A stretch of DNA of 64,000 nt from Microbispora sp. H11081 (GTDB lineage: Bacteria; Actinomycetota; Actinomycetes; Streptosporangiales; Streptosporangiaceae): NCBI RefSeq assembly GCF_012999535.1, contig NZ_JABBWV010000011.1, forward strand, positions 158,682-222,681, written 5' to 3'. The translations under genes were made by a program, and so were the position numbers. How positions within the stretch are numbered: position 1 is the first letter of the stretch; the number at the start of each line of letters is the position of its first letter. This document shows positions 27,623 to 37,073 of this stretch, piece after piece. Under the pieces are notes generated by a model. The model did not search any database and was not told the DNA's origin. It saw only the letters and a program-made list of their open reading frames with translations.

Positions 27623-28825
27623 CTACTTGGCCTTGTTCTTGTTGTAGACGTCGAAGGCCACGGCCAGCATGAGCACGCCGCCCTTGATGGCCTGCTGCCA
27701 GTCGACGCCGAGGCCGAGCAGGGACATGCCGTTGTTCATGACACCCATGACGAGGCCGCCGACGATGGCGCCGACGACGCTGCCCACACCGCCGGACGCC
27801 GAGGCGCCGCCGATGAAGGCCGCCGCGATCGCGTCGAGCTCGAAGTTGGTGCCCGCCTTCGGCGTGGCCGCGTTGAGCCGGGCGGCGAACATCAGCCCGG
27901 CGAGGGCGGCCAGCACGCCCATGTTGACGAAGACCAGGAGCTTCGTCTTCTTGGTCGCGATGCCCGACAGCGCCGCCGCGCGCTCGTTGCCGCCCACCGC
28001 GTAGATGTGACGGCCCATCACCGTGCTGGTGGTGACGAACGAGTACCCGACGGTCAGCACGATCACCACGAGGCCGACGACCGGCAGCCCCTGGTAGACC
28101 GCGAGCACCCAGGTGAACGCACCGATGACGACGACGATGGCGACCGCCTTGAGTGCGAACCACAGCATGGGCGTCACGGCCAGGCCGTACTCACGTCGCC
28201 GGGCACGGGAGCGCCAGTCATTCCAGACGATCAGCGCCGCCGCGGCGAGGCCGAGCAGGATGGTCACCAGGTGCAGGTCGCTCCCGCCGACCTCGGGTAC
28301 GAAGCCCGACCCGAGCTGGCGGAACCCGGTCGGGAACGGCGCGATCGACTGCCCCTGCAGCACGACCATGCTGAGCCCGCGGAACAGCAGCATTCCGCCG
28401 AGCGTGACGATGAACGACGGGATCCGGGCGTAGGCGACCCAGAAGCCCTGGAAGGCGCCGATCAGGCCGCCGGTGATCAGCGCGCCGAGCACGACCAGGG
28501 GCCATGGCAGGCCCCAGTTCACGATCGCCACCCCGGTCAACGCTCCCACGAACGCCGCCACAGAGCCGACCGACAGGTCGATCTCCCTGTTGATGATCAC
28601 CAACATCATGCCGATGGCCAGAACGAGCACGTAGCCGTTCTGCATGATCAGGTTGGTGACGTTCAGCGGCTTGAGCAGGATGCCGTCGGTCAGGATCTCG
28701 AACAGCACGACGATGACGACCAGCGCGGCGATCATCCCGTACTGCCGCAGGTTTCCCCGGAGACGCGGGCCGGCCGCTCCGCCCGAGGACGCGGAGGCGG
28801 TCGCCGGACGGTCCACAAGGGTCAT
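27623..28825 (-). CDS. mmsB: monosaccharide ABC transporter permease (MmsB/GguB type)
   Basis: This 400-residue protein of the BPD_transp_2 family has about 10-12 helices. The hallmark is [20 protein letters not shown]. The [19 protein letters not shown] block is typical of multiple-sugar permeases GguB/XylH. It is the only permease gene in this locus, so it likely works as a homodimer. It ends at a strong hairpin (27567). Its start overlaps the mmsA stop (ATGA). Substrates of this subfamily include galactose, arabinose and xylose. Confidence 0.92.
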   Translation of the reverse strand: MTLVDRPATASASSGGAAGPRLRGNLRQYGMIAALVVIVVLFEILTDGILLKPLNVTNLIMQNGYVLVLAIGMMLVIINREIDLSVGSVAAFVGALTGVAIVNWGLPWPLVVLGALITGGLIGAFQGFWVAYARIPSFIVTLGGMLLFRGLSMVVLQGQSIAPFPTGFRQLGSGFVPEVGGSDLHLVTILLGLAAAALIVWNDWRSRARRREYGLAVTPMLWFALKAVAIVVVIGAFTWVLAVYQGLPVVGLVVIVLTVGYSFVTTSTVMGRHIYAVGGNERAAALSGIATKKTKLLVFVNMGVLAALAGLMFAARLNAATPKAGTNFELDAIAAAFIGGASASGGVGSVVGAIVGGLVMGVMNNGMSLLGLGVDWQQAIKGGVLMLAVAFDVYNKNKAK

Positions 28826-30357
28826 CGGGCCACCGCCTGGGTATTGGTCATCAACCTCATGACGGCCTCCTGTGTCGCTTCCCGCCGCCCGATCTCACCG
28901 GTGATCCGGCCTTGGTTCATCACGTAGATCCGGTCGCACATGCCGAGGAGTTCGGGGAGCTCCGAGGAGATCAGGAGCACGCCCTTCCCTTCGGCCGCGA
29001 GCCTCTGGATGATCGAGTAGATCTCGTACTTCGCGCCCACGTCGATGCCGCGCGTGGGCTCGTCGAGGATGAGCACGTCGGGGTTGGTGTACACCCACTT
29101 ACTCAGCACGACCTTCTGCTGGTTGCCGCCGCTGAGGTTGCCGGTCTTGGCGAAGACGCCGGGCGCCTTGATCCGCATCCGGTCGACGAACCCCTCGGCG
29201 TCGGCCACCTCCCTGTGCAGGTCGATGACCGACCGCCGCGAGACCCGGTGCAGGCTCGCCAGGGTGATGTTGCGCCGGATGTCCTCGTCCAGCAGCAGGC
29301 CGAGCTCCTTGCGGTCCTCCGTGACGTACGCCAGGCCGGCCGCGATGGCGTCGCCGACGGTCGCCAGGTGCAGCTCACGGCCGTCCTTGCGGACGGTGCC
29401 GCTGATCCGGGTGCCGTACGAGCGGCCGAAGACGCTCATCGCCAGCTCGGTGCGGCCCGCGCCCATGAGCCCGGCGATCCCGACGATCTCGCCGCGCCTG
29501 ACCGCGAGACTCACGTCGCGGACGACCTGCCGGTCGGGCACCGTGGGGTGGAAGACGTTCCATCCCTCGATCTCGAACAGCACCTCGCCGATCTCCGGCG
29601 TCCGGGGCGGGTAGCGGTGGTCGAGGTCGCGCCCCACCATGCCCCGGATGACGCGGTCCTCGTCGATCCCGTCCGCGACCGGGAGCGTCTCGATCGTCCG
29701 GCCGTCCCGCAGGATCGTGATCGCGTCGGCCACGGCCATCACCTCGTTCAGCTTGTGCGAGATGAGGATCGAGGTGATGCCGTGGTCGCGCAGGTCCCGC
29801 AGCAGCCGCAGCAGGTTCTCGCTGTCGGCCTCGTTGAGCGCCGCGGTCGGCTCGTCGAGGATGAGCAGCCGCACGTCCTTCGCCAGCGCCTTGGCGATCT
29901 CGACGAGCTGCTGCTTGCCCACGCCCAGACCGCTGACCTGCGTGTCCGGGTCCTCGCGCAGGCCGACCTTCTCCAGCAACCGTACGGTCTCCTCGGAGGT
30001 GGCGTGCCAGTCGATGACGCCACGCCGTGACCGTTCGTTGCCGAGGAAGACGTTCTCCGCGATGGACATGCCGGGCACCAGCGCCAGCTCCTGGTGGATG
30101 ATGACGATGCCGGCCGCCTCGCTGTGCCGTAGCCCCTTGAACGCGCAGGGCCGGGAGTCGAGGAGGATCTCCCCCTCGTACGTCCCGTGCGGGTAGACCC
30201 CGCTGAGCACCTTCATCAGCGTCGACTTCCCGGCGCCGTTCTCGCCCACCAGGGCGTGGACGGTGCCGCGCTCGACGTCGAAGTTCACGTCGTCGAGCGC
30301 GCGTACACCGGGGAACTCCTTGGTGATCCCCCGCATGCGGAGGATGTGGTCGGGCAT
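28822..30357 (-). CDS. mmsA: monosaccharide ABC transporter ATPase, two ABC domains (MmsA/GguA type)
   Basis: This 511-residue tandem ATPase has Walker [10 protein letters not shown], then [20 protein letters not shown] and [12 protein letters not shown] in domain 1. Domain 2 has the degenerate P-loop GLMGAGRTE, then [15 protein letters not shown] and [16 protein letters not shown] 30357 is chosen because GAGG lies seven bases before it; an in-frame GTG at 30372 would add five residues. It lies 24 bp after the chvE-like gene and overlaps mmsB. Confidence 0.93.
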   Translation of the reverse strand: MPDHILRMRGITKEFPGVRALDDVNFDVERGTVHALVGENGAGKSTLMKVLSGVYPHGTYEGEILLDSRPCAFKGLRHSEAAGIVIIHQELALVPGMSIAENVFLGNERSRRGVIDWHATSEETVRLLEKVGLREDPDTQVSGLGVGKQQLVEIAKALAKDVRLLILDEPTAALNEADSENLLRLLRDLRDHGITSILISHKLNEVMAVADAITILRDGRTIETLPVADGIDEDRVIRGMVGRDLDHRYPPRTPEIGEVLFEIEGWNVFHPTVPDRQVVRDVSLAVRRGEIVGIAGLMGAGRTELAMSVFGRSYGTRISGTVRKDGRELHLATVGDAIAAGLAYVTEDRKELGLLLDEDIRRNITLASLHRVSRRSVIDLHREVADAEGFVDRMRIKAPGVFAKTGNLSGGNQQKVVLSKWVYTNPDVLILDEPTRGIDVGAKYEIYSIIQRLAAEGKGVLLISSELPELLGMCDRIYVMNQGRITGEIGRREATQEAVMRLMTNTQAVAR

Positions 30358-30381
30358 TTCAGCCTCTTTCACAACAAGTGC

Positions 30382-31473
30382 TCAGCTGTTGAGCTGGGCC
30401 TCGGTGTAGTAGCCGCCGTCGACCAGAACCTGCTTGTAGTTGTCCTTGTCGACCGACACGGGCTTCAGCAGGAACGAGGGCACCGTCTTGACGCCGTTGT
30501 TGTAGCTGTCGGTGTTGTTGACCTCGGGCTGCTTGCCCTGCATGACGGCGTCCGCCATCGAGGCCGCCACCTTGGCCAGCTCGCGGGTGTCCTTGTAGAC
30601 GGTCTGCGTCTGCTCACCGGCGATGATCGACTTAACCGAGGCCAGCTCGGCGTCCTGCCCGGTGATGATCGGCAGCGGCTTGCCCGCCGAGCCGTACCCG
30701 ACGCTCTTGAGCGCGGAGATGATGCCGATGCTGATCCCGTCGTACGGCGAAAGCACGGCGTCGATCTTGTCGGAGGTGTAGTTGGCGCTCAGCAGGTTGT
30801 CCATACGGGACTGGGCGGTGGCACCGTCCCAGCGCAGCGTCGCGACCTGGTCCAGCTTCGTCTGGTTGCTGCGCACCACGAGCTTGCCCGAGTCGATGTA
30901 CGGCTGGAGCACCGACATGGCGCCGTTGAAGAAGAACACGGTGTTGTTGTCGTCGGGGGAACCGGCGAACAGCTCGATGTTGAACGGGCCCTTGCCGTCC
31001 TTCAGCCCGAGCTTCTCCTCGATGTAGCCCGCCTGCTGCACGCCGACCTGGAAGTTGTCGAACGTGGCGTAGTAGTCGACGTTGGGGGTCTTCATCAGCA
31101 GCCGGTCGTACGCGATGACGGGGATCTTCTGGTCGGCCGCCTGCTGCAGCACGTCGGTGAGGGCCGAGCCGTCGACGGCGGCGACGACGAGTACCTTCAC
31201 GCCCTTGGTGATCATGTTCTCGACCTGGGAGACCTGGGTCTCCACCACGTCCTCCGCGTACTGCAGGTCGCTGTCGTAGCCCAGCGCCTTGAACTGCTGG
31301 ACCATGTTGTCGCCGTCCTTGACCCAGCGCTCGGACGACTTCGTGGGCATCGCGATGCCCACGGTTCCCTTCTCGCCCGCGGTGGTCGCGTCTCCGCCGC
31401 TACCGGAACCGCCGCAGGCGGCTACCAGCAGCAGGCATAGTCCACCCACTACCGCGCTCATGAGTCTGCGCAT
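30382..31473 (-). CDS. chvE: monosaccharide-binding lipoprotein (ChvE type)
   Basis: This 363-residue protein has a lipoprotein signal ([20 protein letters not shown], lipobox LVAAC). The type I binding fold begins [20 protein letters not shown], the ChvE hallmark. [20 protein letters not shown] and [14 protein letters not shown] are also conserved. ChvE proteins bind aldoses such as galactose, glucose, arabinose and xylose. It is followed by mmsA and mmsB. The 100 bp upstream contain two strong hairpins and no LacI-type site. Confidence 0.92.
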   Translation of the reverse strand: MRRLMSAVVGGLCLLLVAACGGSGSGGDATTAGEKGTVGIAMPTKSSERWVKDGDNMVQQFKALGYDSDLQYAEDVVETQVSQVENMITKGVKVLVVAAVDGSALTDVLQQAADQKIPVIAYDRLLMKTPNVDYYATFDNFQVGVQQAGYIEEKLGLKDGKGPFNIELFAGSPDDNNTVFFFNGAMSVLQPYIDSGKLVVRSNQTKLDQVATLRWDGATAQSRMDNLLSANYTSDKIDAVLSPYDGISIGIISALKSVGYGSAGKPLPIITGQDAELASVKSIIAGEQTQTVYKDTRELAKVAASMADAVMQGKQPEVNNTDSYNNGVKTVPSFLLKPVSVDKDNYKQVLVDGGYYTEAQLNS

Positions 31474-31503
31474 GAGACAATCTCCTTTGGAATGGTTGTT
31501 CCG

Positions 31504-31565
31504 CGCGTCCCGCCGGGGGCCTAGACCGGCGGGACGCGATTTCTCCGCCCGGCATGGCCGGGCGG
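31504..31565 (-). terminator. tandem hairpins between lacI and the chvE-like gene
   Basis: Hairpin 1 is CGCGTCCCGCCGG with CCGGCGGGACGCG (perfect 13 bp, 9-base loop, 31504-31538). Hairpin 2 is CCGCCCGGC-ATG-GCCGGGCGG (perfect 9 bp, 31545-31565). Neither has a T run on the minus strand. They may end lacI transcription or attenuate read-through into the transporter genes. Confidence 0.65.
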
Positions 31566-31573
31566 AAGCTCTC

Positions 31574-32608
31574 TCAGGGGCTCACTCCTGTGCTCTCCCT
31601 CACCACGAGTTCGGGCTCCACCATGCGTCTCGCCTCGCCTTCCATGCCCGCGATGCGGTCCAGCAGGAGCTGGAACGCCTGCCGTCCGACCTCGCCGAAG
31701 TTCTGCCGTACGGTGGTGAGGGGCGGCCAGAAGTAGGCCGCCTCGGGGACGTCGTCGAACCCCACGACGCTCACGTCCTCGGGAACCCGCCTGCCCGTCT
31801 CCCGCAGCGCCCGCAGCACTCCCATCGCCATGTGGTCGTTGGCCACGAAGATCGCCGTCACGCCGGGCTCGCGGGCGAGCCGCTTGCCGATCTCGTAGCC
31901 GGAGTGGGCGGTCCAGTCGCCGACCAGCGGCTCCGGGATCTCCCTGCCCTCCGCCTCCAGCACCGACCGCCAACCGGCCACCCGGCCGCTCGCGTCGATC
32001 CAGTTGGGCGGACCCGACAGGTGCCACACCGTGCGGTGGCCGAGACTGAGCAGGTGCCGGGTGGCGCGGGCGGCTCCGGCGAACTGGTCCACCGCCGCCA
32101 CCGGCACCGGCAGGTCGGCACCCCCGCCGACGTCGACCACCGGGAGACCCGGGGGAAGGTTCCGCAGCCCCTCGGCGGCCGACTCGTGCGGCGCGACGAC
32201 GATGACGCCGTCCACCGACTGGGACCGGAGGCGGTCGATCCCCCGGGTGATCCATCTGCGGTTGAGCGCGGGCAGGCTGGCGATGCTGACGAGGTAGTCG
32301 CTGTCCCTGGCCGCCTGCTCGATGCCGAACAGCGTGGACGCGGGGCCGTACAGGGTGGTGTCGAAGCAGACGACCCCCAGCACGCCCGAGCGGCCGGTCA
32401 CCAGGACCCGCGCCGCCGAGTTCGGCCGGTAGTCCAGCTCGCGGACCGCCGCCAGGACGCGCGCACGGGTCTCCGGGCGCACCTTCTCCGGGGCGTTCAG
32501 CACTCTCGACACCGTCATCGCCGACACTCCCGCCAGCTCCGCGACGTCCTCCATGACCGCCGCCCTGGGGCGTTCGGCCGGGTTCTCTCCAGGCCGGCCT
32601 TTCGTCAT
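31574..32608 (-). CDS. LacI-family transcriptional regulator of the chvE-mmsAB locus
   Basis: This 344-residue protein has a helix-turn-helix [20 protein letters not shown] and an effector domain [20 protein letters not shown]. It is clearly paralogous to the regulator at 23569: the block [11 protein letters not shown], then the DGxxVVAP and VGFDDxPE blocks, are shared. The start is taken at ATG 32608, which puts the helix-turn-helix near residue 18; the longer frame to 32686 runs through the operator. Two operator-like sites lie upstream at 32644 and 32752. Confidence 0.92.
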   Translation of the reverse strand: MTKGRPGENPAERPRAAVMEDVAELAGVSAMTVSRVLNAPEKVRPETRARVLAAVRELDYRPNSAARVLVTGRSGVLGVVCFDTTLYGPASTLFGIEQAARDSDYLVSIASLPALNRRWITRGIDRLRSQSVDGVIVVAPHESAAEGLRNLPPGLPVVDVGGGADLPVPVAAVDQFAGAARATRHLLSLGHRTVWHLSGPPNWIDASGRVAGWRSVLEAEGREIPEPLVGDWTAHSGYEIGKRLAREPGVTAIFVANDHMAMGVLRALRETGRRVPEDVSVVGFDDVPEAAYFWPPLTTVRQNFGEVGRQAFQLLLDRIAGMEGEARRMVEPELVVRESTGVSP

Positions 32609-32643
32609 CCGCCGCGTCCCCGCTCGTTCATCAGGATCCTGAG

Positions 32644-32657
32644 TGTTTGCGATAACA
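32644..32657 (-). promoter_or_regulatory. LacI-type operator, proximal site of the second lacI gene
   Basis: On the minus strand the site reads TGTTATCGCAAACA, palindromic at both ends with a CG centre, 36 bp upstream of the lacI start. Confidence 0.65.
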
Positions 32658-32751
32658 GGAAGCCGTGTCAATACTGACGTCATCACTGTTAAGTCACGGA
32701 GATCGTGAAGCGCTTCCGCCTGATGACCGCGTACGGCTACCGCCTATCCGA

Positions 32752-32765
32752 TGGTATCGCTAACA
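32752..32765 (-). promoter_or_regulatory. LacI-type operator, distal site, spanning the EamA stop codon
   Basis: On the minus strand the site reads TGTTAGCGATACCA. Its centre is 108 bp from the proximal site. It overlaps the last codons and TAG stop of the EamA gene. Confidence 0.5.
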
Positions 32766-33659
32766 GCTCAACTCGCCCTCCCGTGCCGGCTCCGACGCCC
32801 GTGCGGGTTCGCCGCGAAGCTCGCTGCGCGACAGCCAGGCGAGGGCGCACAGGAGCACGGCCGCGCCGCCCGCCTGTACGGCGGACACGCGCTCCCCGAG
32901 CAGCGCGACGCCGATCACGGCGGCGACGAGCGGTTCGAGCAGGGACAGGACCGACGCCGTGGTGCCGCTGACGACACGCAGCCCCGCGAAGAACAGCCAG
33001 TACGCGAGCGCCGTCGGCACGGCCGCCAGATAGGCGAGCAGCAGCACGTTGGTCACGGCGTGCCCGGTGGGCAGCAGCCCTCCCGCGGCGGCGAGCGGAA
33101 GCAGGCAGGCCGCTCCCCCGGCGAACCCCCACGCGGCCGTGCCCTCGGCTGGCATGCCGCGGGTGGCGAGGGTGACCAGGGAGTAGGCCGCCGCCGACAG
33201 CAGCGAGTAGCCGGCGCCCGCCGGGGTGACCGCGTCCGCCCCTCCCACGAGCATGGCGAGGCCGCAGACGGCGAGCGCGGCGCACCCGAGGGCGGTGCGG
33301 CCCATGGGCTCGCCCAGGAAGACCCGGCCACCGGCCGCCACCAGGAGCGGTGCGGCGCCCATAGTGATCATGGTGGCGACCGCGACCCCGGCCTCGGCGA
33401 TCCCGGCGAAGTAGGCGGCCTGGCAGACGGCCATCGCCGGGCCGACGAGCAGCACCGCCCGCCAGGACGGACGGCTGCGGACGACGGCGAGCAGGAGCAC
33501 CGCGCCGAAGGCGAAGCGCCAGAACGACACGGCGACGGGGCTCAGTTGTCCCGCGCCGTGCAGCACCGCCCCCACCGCTCCCCCGGTTCCCCAGGCGACC
33601 GCGGCGGTGGACACGTAGACAAGACCCTGCCGTACGGACAGGGCTGGAGTGCGATTCAT
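32760..33659 (-). CDS. EamA/DMT-family transporter
   Basis: This 299-residue protein has ten hydrophobic segments in two EamA halves (first about 10-135, second about 145-275). Markers are VSFWRFAFGAVLLLA, VAVATMITMGAAPLLVA and TTASVLSLLEPLVAAVIGVA. The drug/metabolite transporter superfamily often exports amino acids or metabolites; the substrate is unknown. The acidic tail is cytoplasmic. The leader upstream (33660-33790) is structured and may encode an 11-residue peptide. Confidence 0.88.
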   Translation of the reverse strand: MNRTPALSVRQGLVYVSTAAVAWGTGGAVGAVLHGAGQLSPVAVSFWRFAFGAVLLLAVVRSRPSWRAVLLVGPAMAVCQAAYFAGIAEAGVAVATMITMGAAPLLVAAGGRVFLGEPMGRTALGCAALAVCGLAMLVGGADAVTPAGAGYSLLSAAAYSLVTLATRGMPAEGTAAWGFAGGAACLLPLAAAGGLLPTGHAVTNVLLLAYLAAVPTALAYWLFFAGLRVVSGTTASVLSLLEPLVAAVIGVALLGERVSAVQAGGAAVLLCALAWLSRSELRGEPARASEPAREGELSC

Positions 33660-33754
33660 CGATGTCTCTCCAGTGAGGTGGGCCCGATTCCCGTACGCGG
33701 GCAGGGGCCACCGGCCGGGCCGCCATGGCCCGGCTCACCGGATGACGCCGCCCG

Positions 33755-33790
33755 CTAGCGGGCGGGGGGAGGAGAGACGATCAATGTCAT
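33755..33790 (-). promoter_or_regulatory. possible leader peptide upstream of the EamA gene
   Basis: ATG at 33790 opens MTLIVSPPPAR, which stops with TAG at 33757-33755. The last codons and the stop lie in a CCCGCTAGCGGG hairpin. TACCGT, eight bases before the ATG, could be a -10 box for a leaderless transcript. No ribosome site is present. The remaining sequence to 33660 is GC-rich and foldable. Confidence 0.3.
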
Positions 33791-33895
33791 GGGGGGCACG
33801 GTAGCGCGCCCGCCCGGCCGGCCGCATCACCGTTTAGGAACTTTCGGGGGTGCCGGTGCGCACGGCCGGAGCTCGAAGGCTTAGTCTTGCATCGT

Positions 33896-33932
33896 GACAG
33901 CCCGAGGCGAGGTCAGGTCGCCTCGGGCTGTC
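33896..33932 (-). terminator. distal terminator-like hairpin after the SRPBCC gene
   Basis: GACAGCCCGAGGCGA and TCGCCTCGGGCTGTC form a perfect 15-bp stem with a 7-base loop. No T run follows. It could also insulate the EamA promoter region. Confidence 0.75.
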
Positions 33933-33972
33933 CGCTGTCCCGGCCACTTCGGAAGCCGGGCCCTCCCACGAC

Positions 33973-34013
33973 CGACAGGCCCGTCTCCCCTGTCGCGGGA
34001 GACGGGCCTGTCG
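33973..34013 (-). terminator. proximal terminator hairpin after the SRPBCC gene
   Basis: CGACAGGCCCGTCTCCC and GGGAGACGGGCCTGTCG form a perfect 17-bp stem with a 7-base loop, 15 bp beyond the stop codon. No T run follows. Confidence 0.8.
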
Positions 34014-34027
34014 TGGCGAAACCTTGC

Positions 34028-34687
34028 TCAGATCACCGGGCCGGGGGTGTCGCGCGGCGGCACAGGACCGGTGCCGGGCGCCGGACCCGTGCCGGGCGCG
34101 GGCGGGATCGGGCCCGTGCCGGGCGGCGGCAGCGGAGTCTCGCGCGGATACCCGGGGCTCACGGTCTGAGGCGGCATCGGCTCACCGATGTCGTACCCCG
34201 TGCCGGACCCGCCGGTGTGCGTGCCGCCCTGGTGCGGGCCGGGAACCTCGCCGCGCCAGGCGCCGGTCTCGCCGCCACGCGACTCGATGAACGTCTTGAA
34301 ACGCTCCAGGTCGCCCCTGACCCGCATGCGGACGATCTGGAGGGCGTCGGCCGCCTTCTCCAGGAAGCCCTCGGGGTCGTACTCCATCTGGAGCGTGACG
34401 CGGGTCGTGGTGTCGTCGATCCGGTGGAAGGTGACGACGCCGGCCTGCCGCGGCGCGTCCATCGAACGCCAGGCCACCCGCTCGTCGGGGTGCTGCTCGG
34501 TGATCTCCGCCTCGAACTCGCGGCGGACGCCCGCGATCTCGACGACCCAGTCGGTGCGCGTGTCGCCGATCTGCTTGACCGACTCCACACCCTCCATGAA
34601 CTCCGGGAAGCTCTCGAACTGCGTCCACTGGTTGTACACGGTGCGGATCGGGACATTCACGTCGACAGAGTGCTCGATCGAGCTCAT
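34028..34687 (-). CDS. SRPBCC family protein (polyketide cyclase/dehydrase-like)
   Basis: The 219-residue protein has an SRPBCC (START-like) fold over residues 1-145. It opens MSSIEHSVDVNVPIRTVYNQ, followed by WTQFESFPEFMEGVESVKQI, and ends in a long helix (ALQIVRMRVRGDLERFKTFI). It is a hydrophobic-ligand-binding domain with unknown ligand. The C-terminal 75 residues are a disordered Pro/Gly tail with GTGP repeats. Start ATG 34687 has GGAGGAGG directly upstream; a longer frame to 34717 ignores this site. Two long hairpins follow the gene. Confidence 0.87.
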   Translation of the reverse strand: MSSIEHSVDVNVPIRTVYNQWTQFESFPEFMEGVESVKQIGDTRTDWVVEIAGVRREFEAEITEQHPDERVAWRSMDAPRQAGVVTFHRIDDTTTRVTLQMEYDPEGFLEKAADALQIVRMRVRGDLERFKTFIESRGGETGAWRGEVPGPHQGGTHTGGSGTGYDIGEPMPPQTVSPGYPRETPLPPPGTGPIPPAPGTGPAPGTGPVPPRDTPGPVI

Positions 34688-34758
34688 GCCTCCTCCTTCT
34701 CTCGTGGGTTCCCGCATACGCCTGCCCGGACAGGGAGAGCTAAACCCGGCGCGCCGCG

Positions 34759-36165
34759 TCAGCGGCAGGGCGACCTGCGGCGATCAGCACGCCGTCCGGC
34801 CGGACGGGTCAGGCGCGGACGGACGGTGACGCCGTCGCCCGAACGCGCGTGCCGCGCCGCACCCGCCGACCTGCGCACCCGCCCCACCACGAGGTCGCGC
34901 ACGCCCCGGGAGACGTGGTCGCCCCGCCGCCCGGCGGGCGCGGAAGGCGTCTCGTCCTCCAGCACGCGGTCGGCCGCGGCGTACCAGCCGGTGACCACCT
35001 GTGCGGCGAGGGCGGCGAACAGCAGGCCGAACGGCAGCGCCCACCCGCCGCTGACCTGGTGGAGCAGGCCGAACGTGATCGGCCCTGCGCCCGCGATGAG
35101 GTAGCCGGCGCTCTGCCCGAAGGCCGAGAGCGCGGCGGTGCCCGCCGCCGTGCGGGTCCGCATGGCCAGCATCGCGAGCGCGAGCGGGAACGTGCCCCCG
35201 CCGAGGGCCACGAGGATCGACCACGCCCACAGCGCCTGCCCGGTGAGCAGGCCCGCGAAGCCCGCCGCGTACAGCACCGCGAAGGCGATCACCAGCGGGC
35301 GCTGGCCGGACAGCCGGGTCGCCAGCGCGGGCACCGCCATGGAGACGGGGATGCCGAGTCCGGTGAAGACGGCGAGGACCAGGCCGGCCTGGGCGGCGGT
35401 GTAGCCGTTGTCCCGCAGCAGCAGAGGCAGCCAGCCGAACATCACGTACGCGATGAGCGACTGCGAGCCGAAGTAGCCGGCCACGGCCCAGGCGAGTCTG
35501 CTGCGCAGGAGGCCTTCTGCCCCGGCCCTCAGGGGAGTGTCGCGCCGCTCCGGCTCACCGCGCCAAAGCGCGAGCCACGGAATCGCGGCGACGGCGGCCA
35601 GGGCCGCCCACACCCCCAGTGCCAGGTGCCAGTTGCCTCCCGATGCCTGCTGCACGGGAACGGTCGCGGCGGCGGCGACCATCGTCCCGGCGGCGAGAGC
35701 CGTCGAGTAGACGGTGGTCATCGCGCCGGCCCGCCGCGGGAAGTGCCTCTTGATCAGCGCGGGGATGACGACGTTGCCGACCGCGCCGCCCGCCAGCGCG
35801 ACCGCGCTCGCCGCCATGAACGGCACGGCGGAGTCGACGAGGGAGCGCGCCGCCTGCCCCACCGCGAGCAGGACGATGCCGGCCAGCAGCAGCCTGTGCT
35901 CCCCCACCCTGCGGGACATGGCCGGGGTCAGCGCGCCGAACAGGGCGAAGCTCATCACCGGCAGCGTGGTGAGGAGCCCCGTCATCGCCCCCGACATGCC
36001 GAGGCCCTCGCTCACCTGGTCGAGGACGGTTCCCAGGCTGGACACGGCGGTGCGCAGGTTGAGCGCGGCGAGGGCGATGCCCCCGGCGATCAGCCACGCC
36101 ATCGATCCCCGCCGTGCTCCCCATGGTGCACGCGGCACGCCCCTCCGCGCCACGATCGCACTCAT
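34759..36165 (-). CDS. MFS transporter of the CynX/NimT type
   Basis: This 468-residue protein has 12 predicted helices. AALNLRTAVSSLGTVLDQVS matches the CynX/NimT (cyanate/nitroimidazole-type) branch, as does LSAFGQSAGYLIAGAGPITF. The substrate is unknown. The C-terminal 70 residues are very Arg-rich and probably disordered, beyond the usual family length of about 400. ATG 36165 is chosen, with GGGGAG just upstream; an in-frame ATG at 36186 would include that site in the coding region. Confidence 0.87.
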   Translation of the reverse strand: MSAIVARRGVPRAPWGARRGSMAWLIAGGIALAALNLRTAVSSLGTVLDQVSEGLGMSGAMTGLLTTLPVMSFALFGALTPAMSRRVGEHRLLLAGIVLLAVGQAARSLVDSAVPFMAASAVALAGGAVGNVVIPALIKRHFPRRAGAMTTVYSTALAAGTMVAAAATVPVQQASGGNWHLALGVWAALAAVAAIPWLALWRGEPERRDTPLRAGAEGLLRSRLAWAVAGYFGSQSLIAYVMFGWLPLLLRDNGYTAAQAGLVLAVFTGLGIPVSMAVPALATRLSGQRPLVIAFAVLYAAGFAGLLTGQALWAWSILVALGGGTFPLALAMLAMRTRTAAGTAALSAFGQSAGYLIAGAGPITFGLLHQVSGGWALPFGLLFAALAAQVVTGWYAAADRVLEDETPSAPAGRRGDHVSRGVRDLVVGRVRRSAGAARHARSGDGVTVRPRLTRPAGRRADRRRSPCR

Positions 36166-36259
36166 CGCCGCAACATCTCCCCTCATCCAGTCATCCTACG
36201 ATTCACTCGATACCAAAGCCCCCACAGCTCTCATTTGTTCCCGAACTCCCGAAAATCTC

Positions 36260-36646
36260 TTAAGAGCGCCGGACGCCGCGCAGCAGCCACAGCAGGCCGA
36301 CGACGGGCAGCACGAGCGGCACGAAGCCGTACCCGCTGCCGAACCCTGACCACACGGTGGCCTCGGGGAACGCGGCGGGGTCGGCCAGGCTCAGCGTGCC
36401 GACGATCAGCACTCCGGCAAGCTCGACCAGGCAGGCGGCCAGCGCCAGACGCCGGGCGCCCCGGGCCAGCGCCACCGTTAGCACGATGTAGACCACTCCG
36501 GCGAACGCCGACAACGCGTACGCCAGCGGCGCCTCGCCGAACCGCGTCGCCATCTGCACGGCGGCGCGGGACGTCGCGGCCAGCGCGAAGATCCCGTACA
36601 CGGCCACGAGCACGCGCCCCGGCCCCGTTCCGGCGGGAGCGCTCAT
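36260..36646 (-). CDS. small integral membrane protein
   Basis: This 128-residue protein has four hydrophobic segments. The sequence FALAATSRAAVQMATRFGEA and PLAYALSAFAGVVYIVLTVA is a pattern seen in uncharacterised actinobacterial membrane proteins. Start ATG 36646 overlaps the stop of the next gene (ATGA), so the two are coupled and may form one complex. No function is recognised. Confidence 0.8.
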   Translation of the reverse strand: MSAPAGTGPGRVLVAVYGIFALAATSRAAVQMATRFGEAPLAYALSAFAGVVYIVLTVALARGARRLALAACLVELAGVLIVGTLSLADPAAFPEATVWSGFGSGYGFVPLVLPVVGLLWLLRGVRRS

Positions 36647-36996
36647 GCCCCCGCGTTCCAGACCTGCAGCAGCCGGCCGGTCATGACGGCCACGGTGAAC
36701 GCGGCCACCGCGATGACCCCGGGACCCCAGCGCGTGCGCTCGGCCCGGCCCCACCACATGGCGGCGGGCGGGATCACCACGGTGCCCGCCAGATAGCCGA
36801 CGAAGGTCGCCTTCTCCGCGACGCGGCCGACCCCGGCCAGCGCGAAACCCGCCTGCGCGAGCACGGCCAGCTCCAGCAGCCCCAGCCCGACCAGCAGGAC
36901 CGGCCCCATCGGCCGGTCCCGTACGGCGGTGACGACGGCGGCCAGCGCCAGCAGCAGAGCGGCGCCGATCAGCCAGCCGGAGTACGCGCCGTTCAT
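36643..36996 (-). CDS. small integral membrane protein, partner of the gene at 36260
   Basis: This 117-residue protein has four hydrophobic segments, including LIGAALLLALAAVVTAV and FVGYLAGTVVIPPAAMWWGR. It is uncharacterised and recurs next to the other small membrane protein in actinobacteria. It forms a two-gene unit. No signal peptide or catalytic motif is visible. Confidence 0.8.
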   Translation of the reverse strand: MNGAYSGWLIGAALLLALAAVVTAVRDRPMGPVLLVGLGLLELAVLAQAGFALAGVGRVAEKATFVGYLAGTVVIPPAAMWWGRAERTRWGPGVIAVAAFTVAVMTGRLLQVWNAGA

Positions 36997-37073
36997 GCCG
37001 CGCTCGGGGCGGGGATCGCAGACATGGCCAGTAGGCTACCGGTCCGCGCACCCGCCCCGTCGCACGCCCCTTT

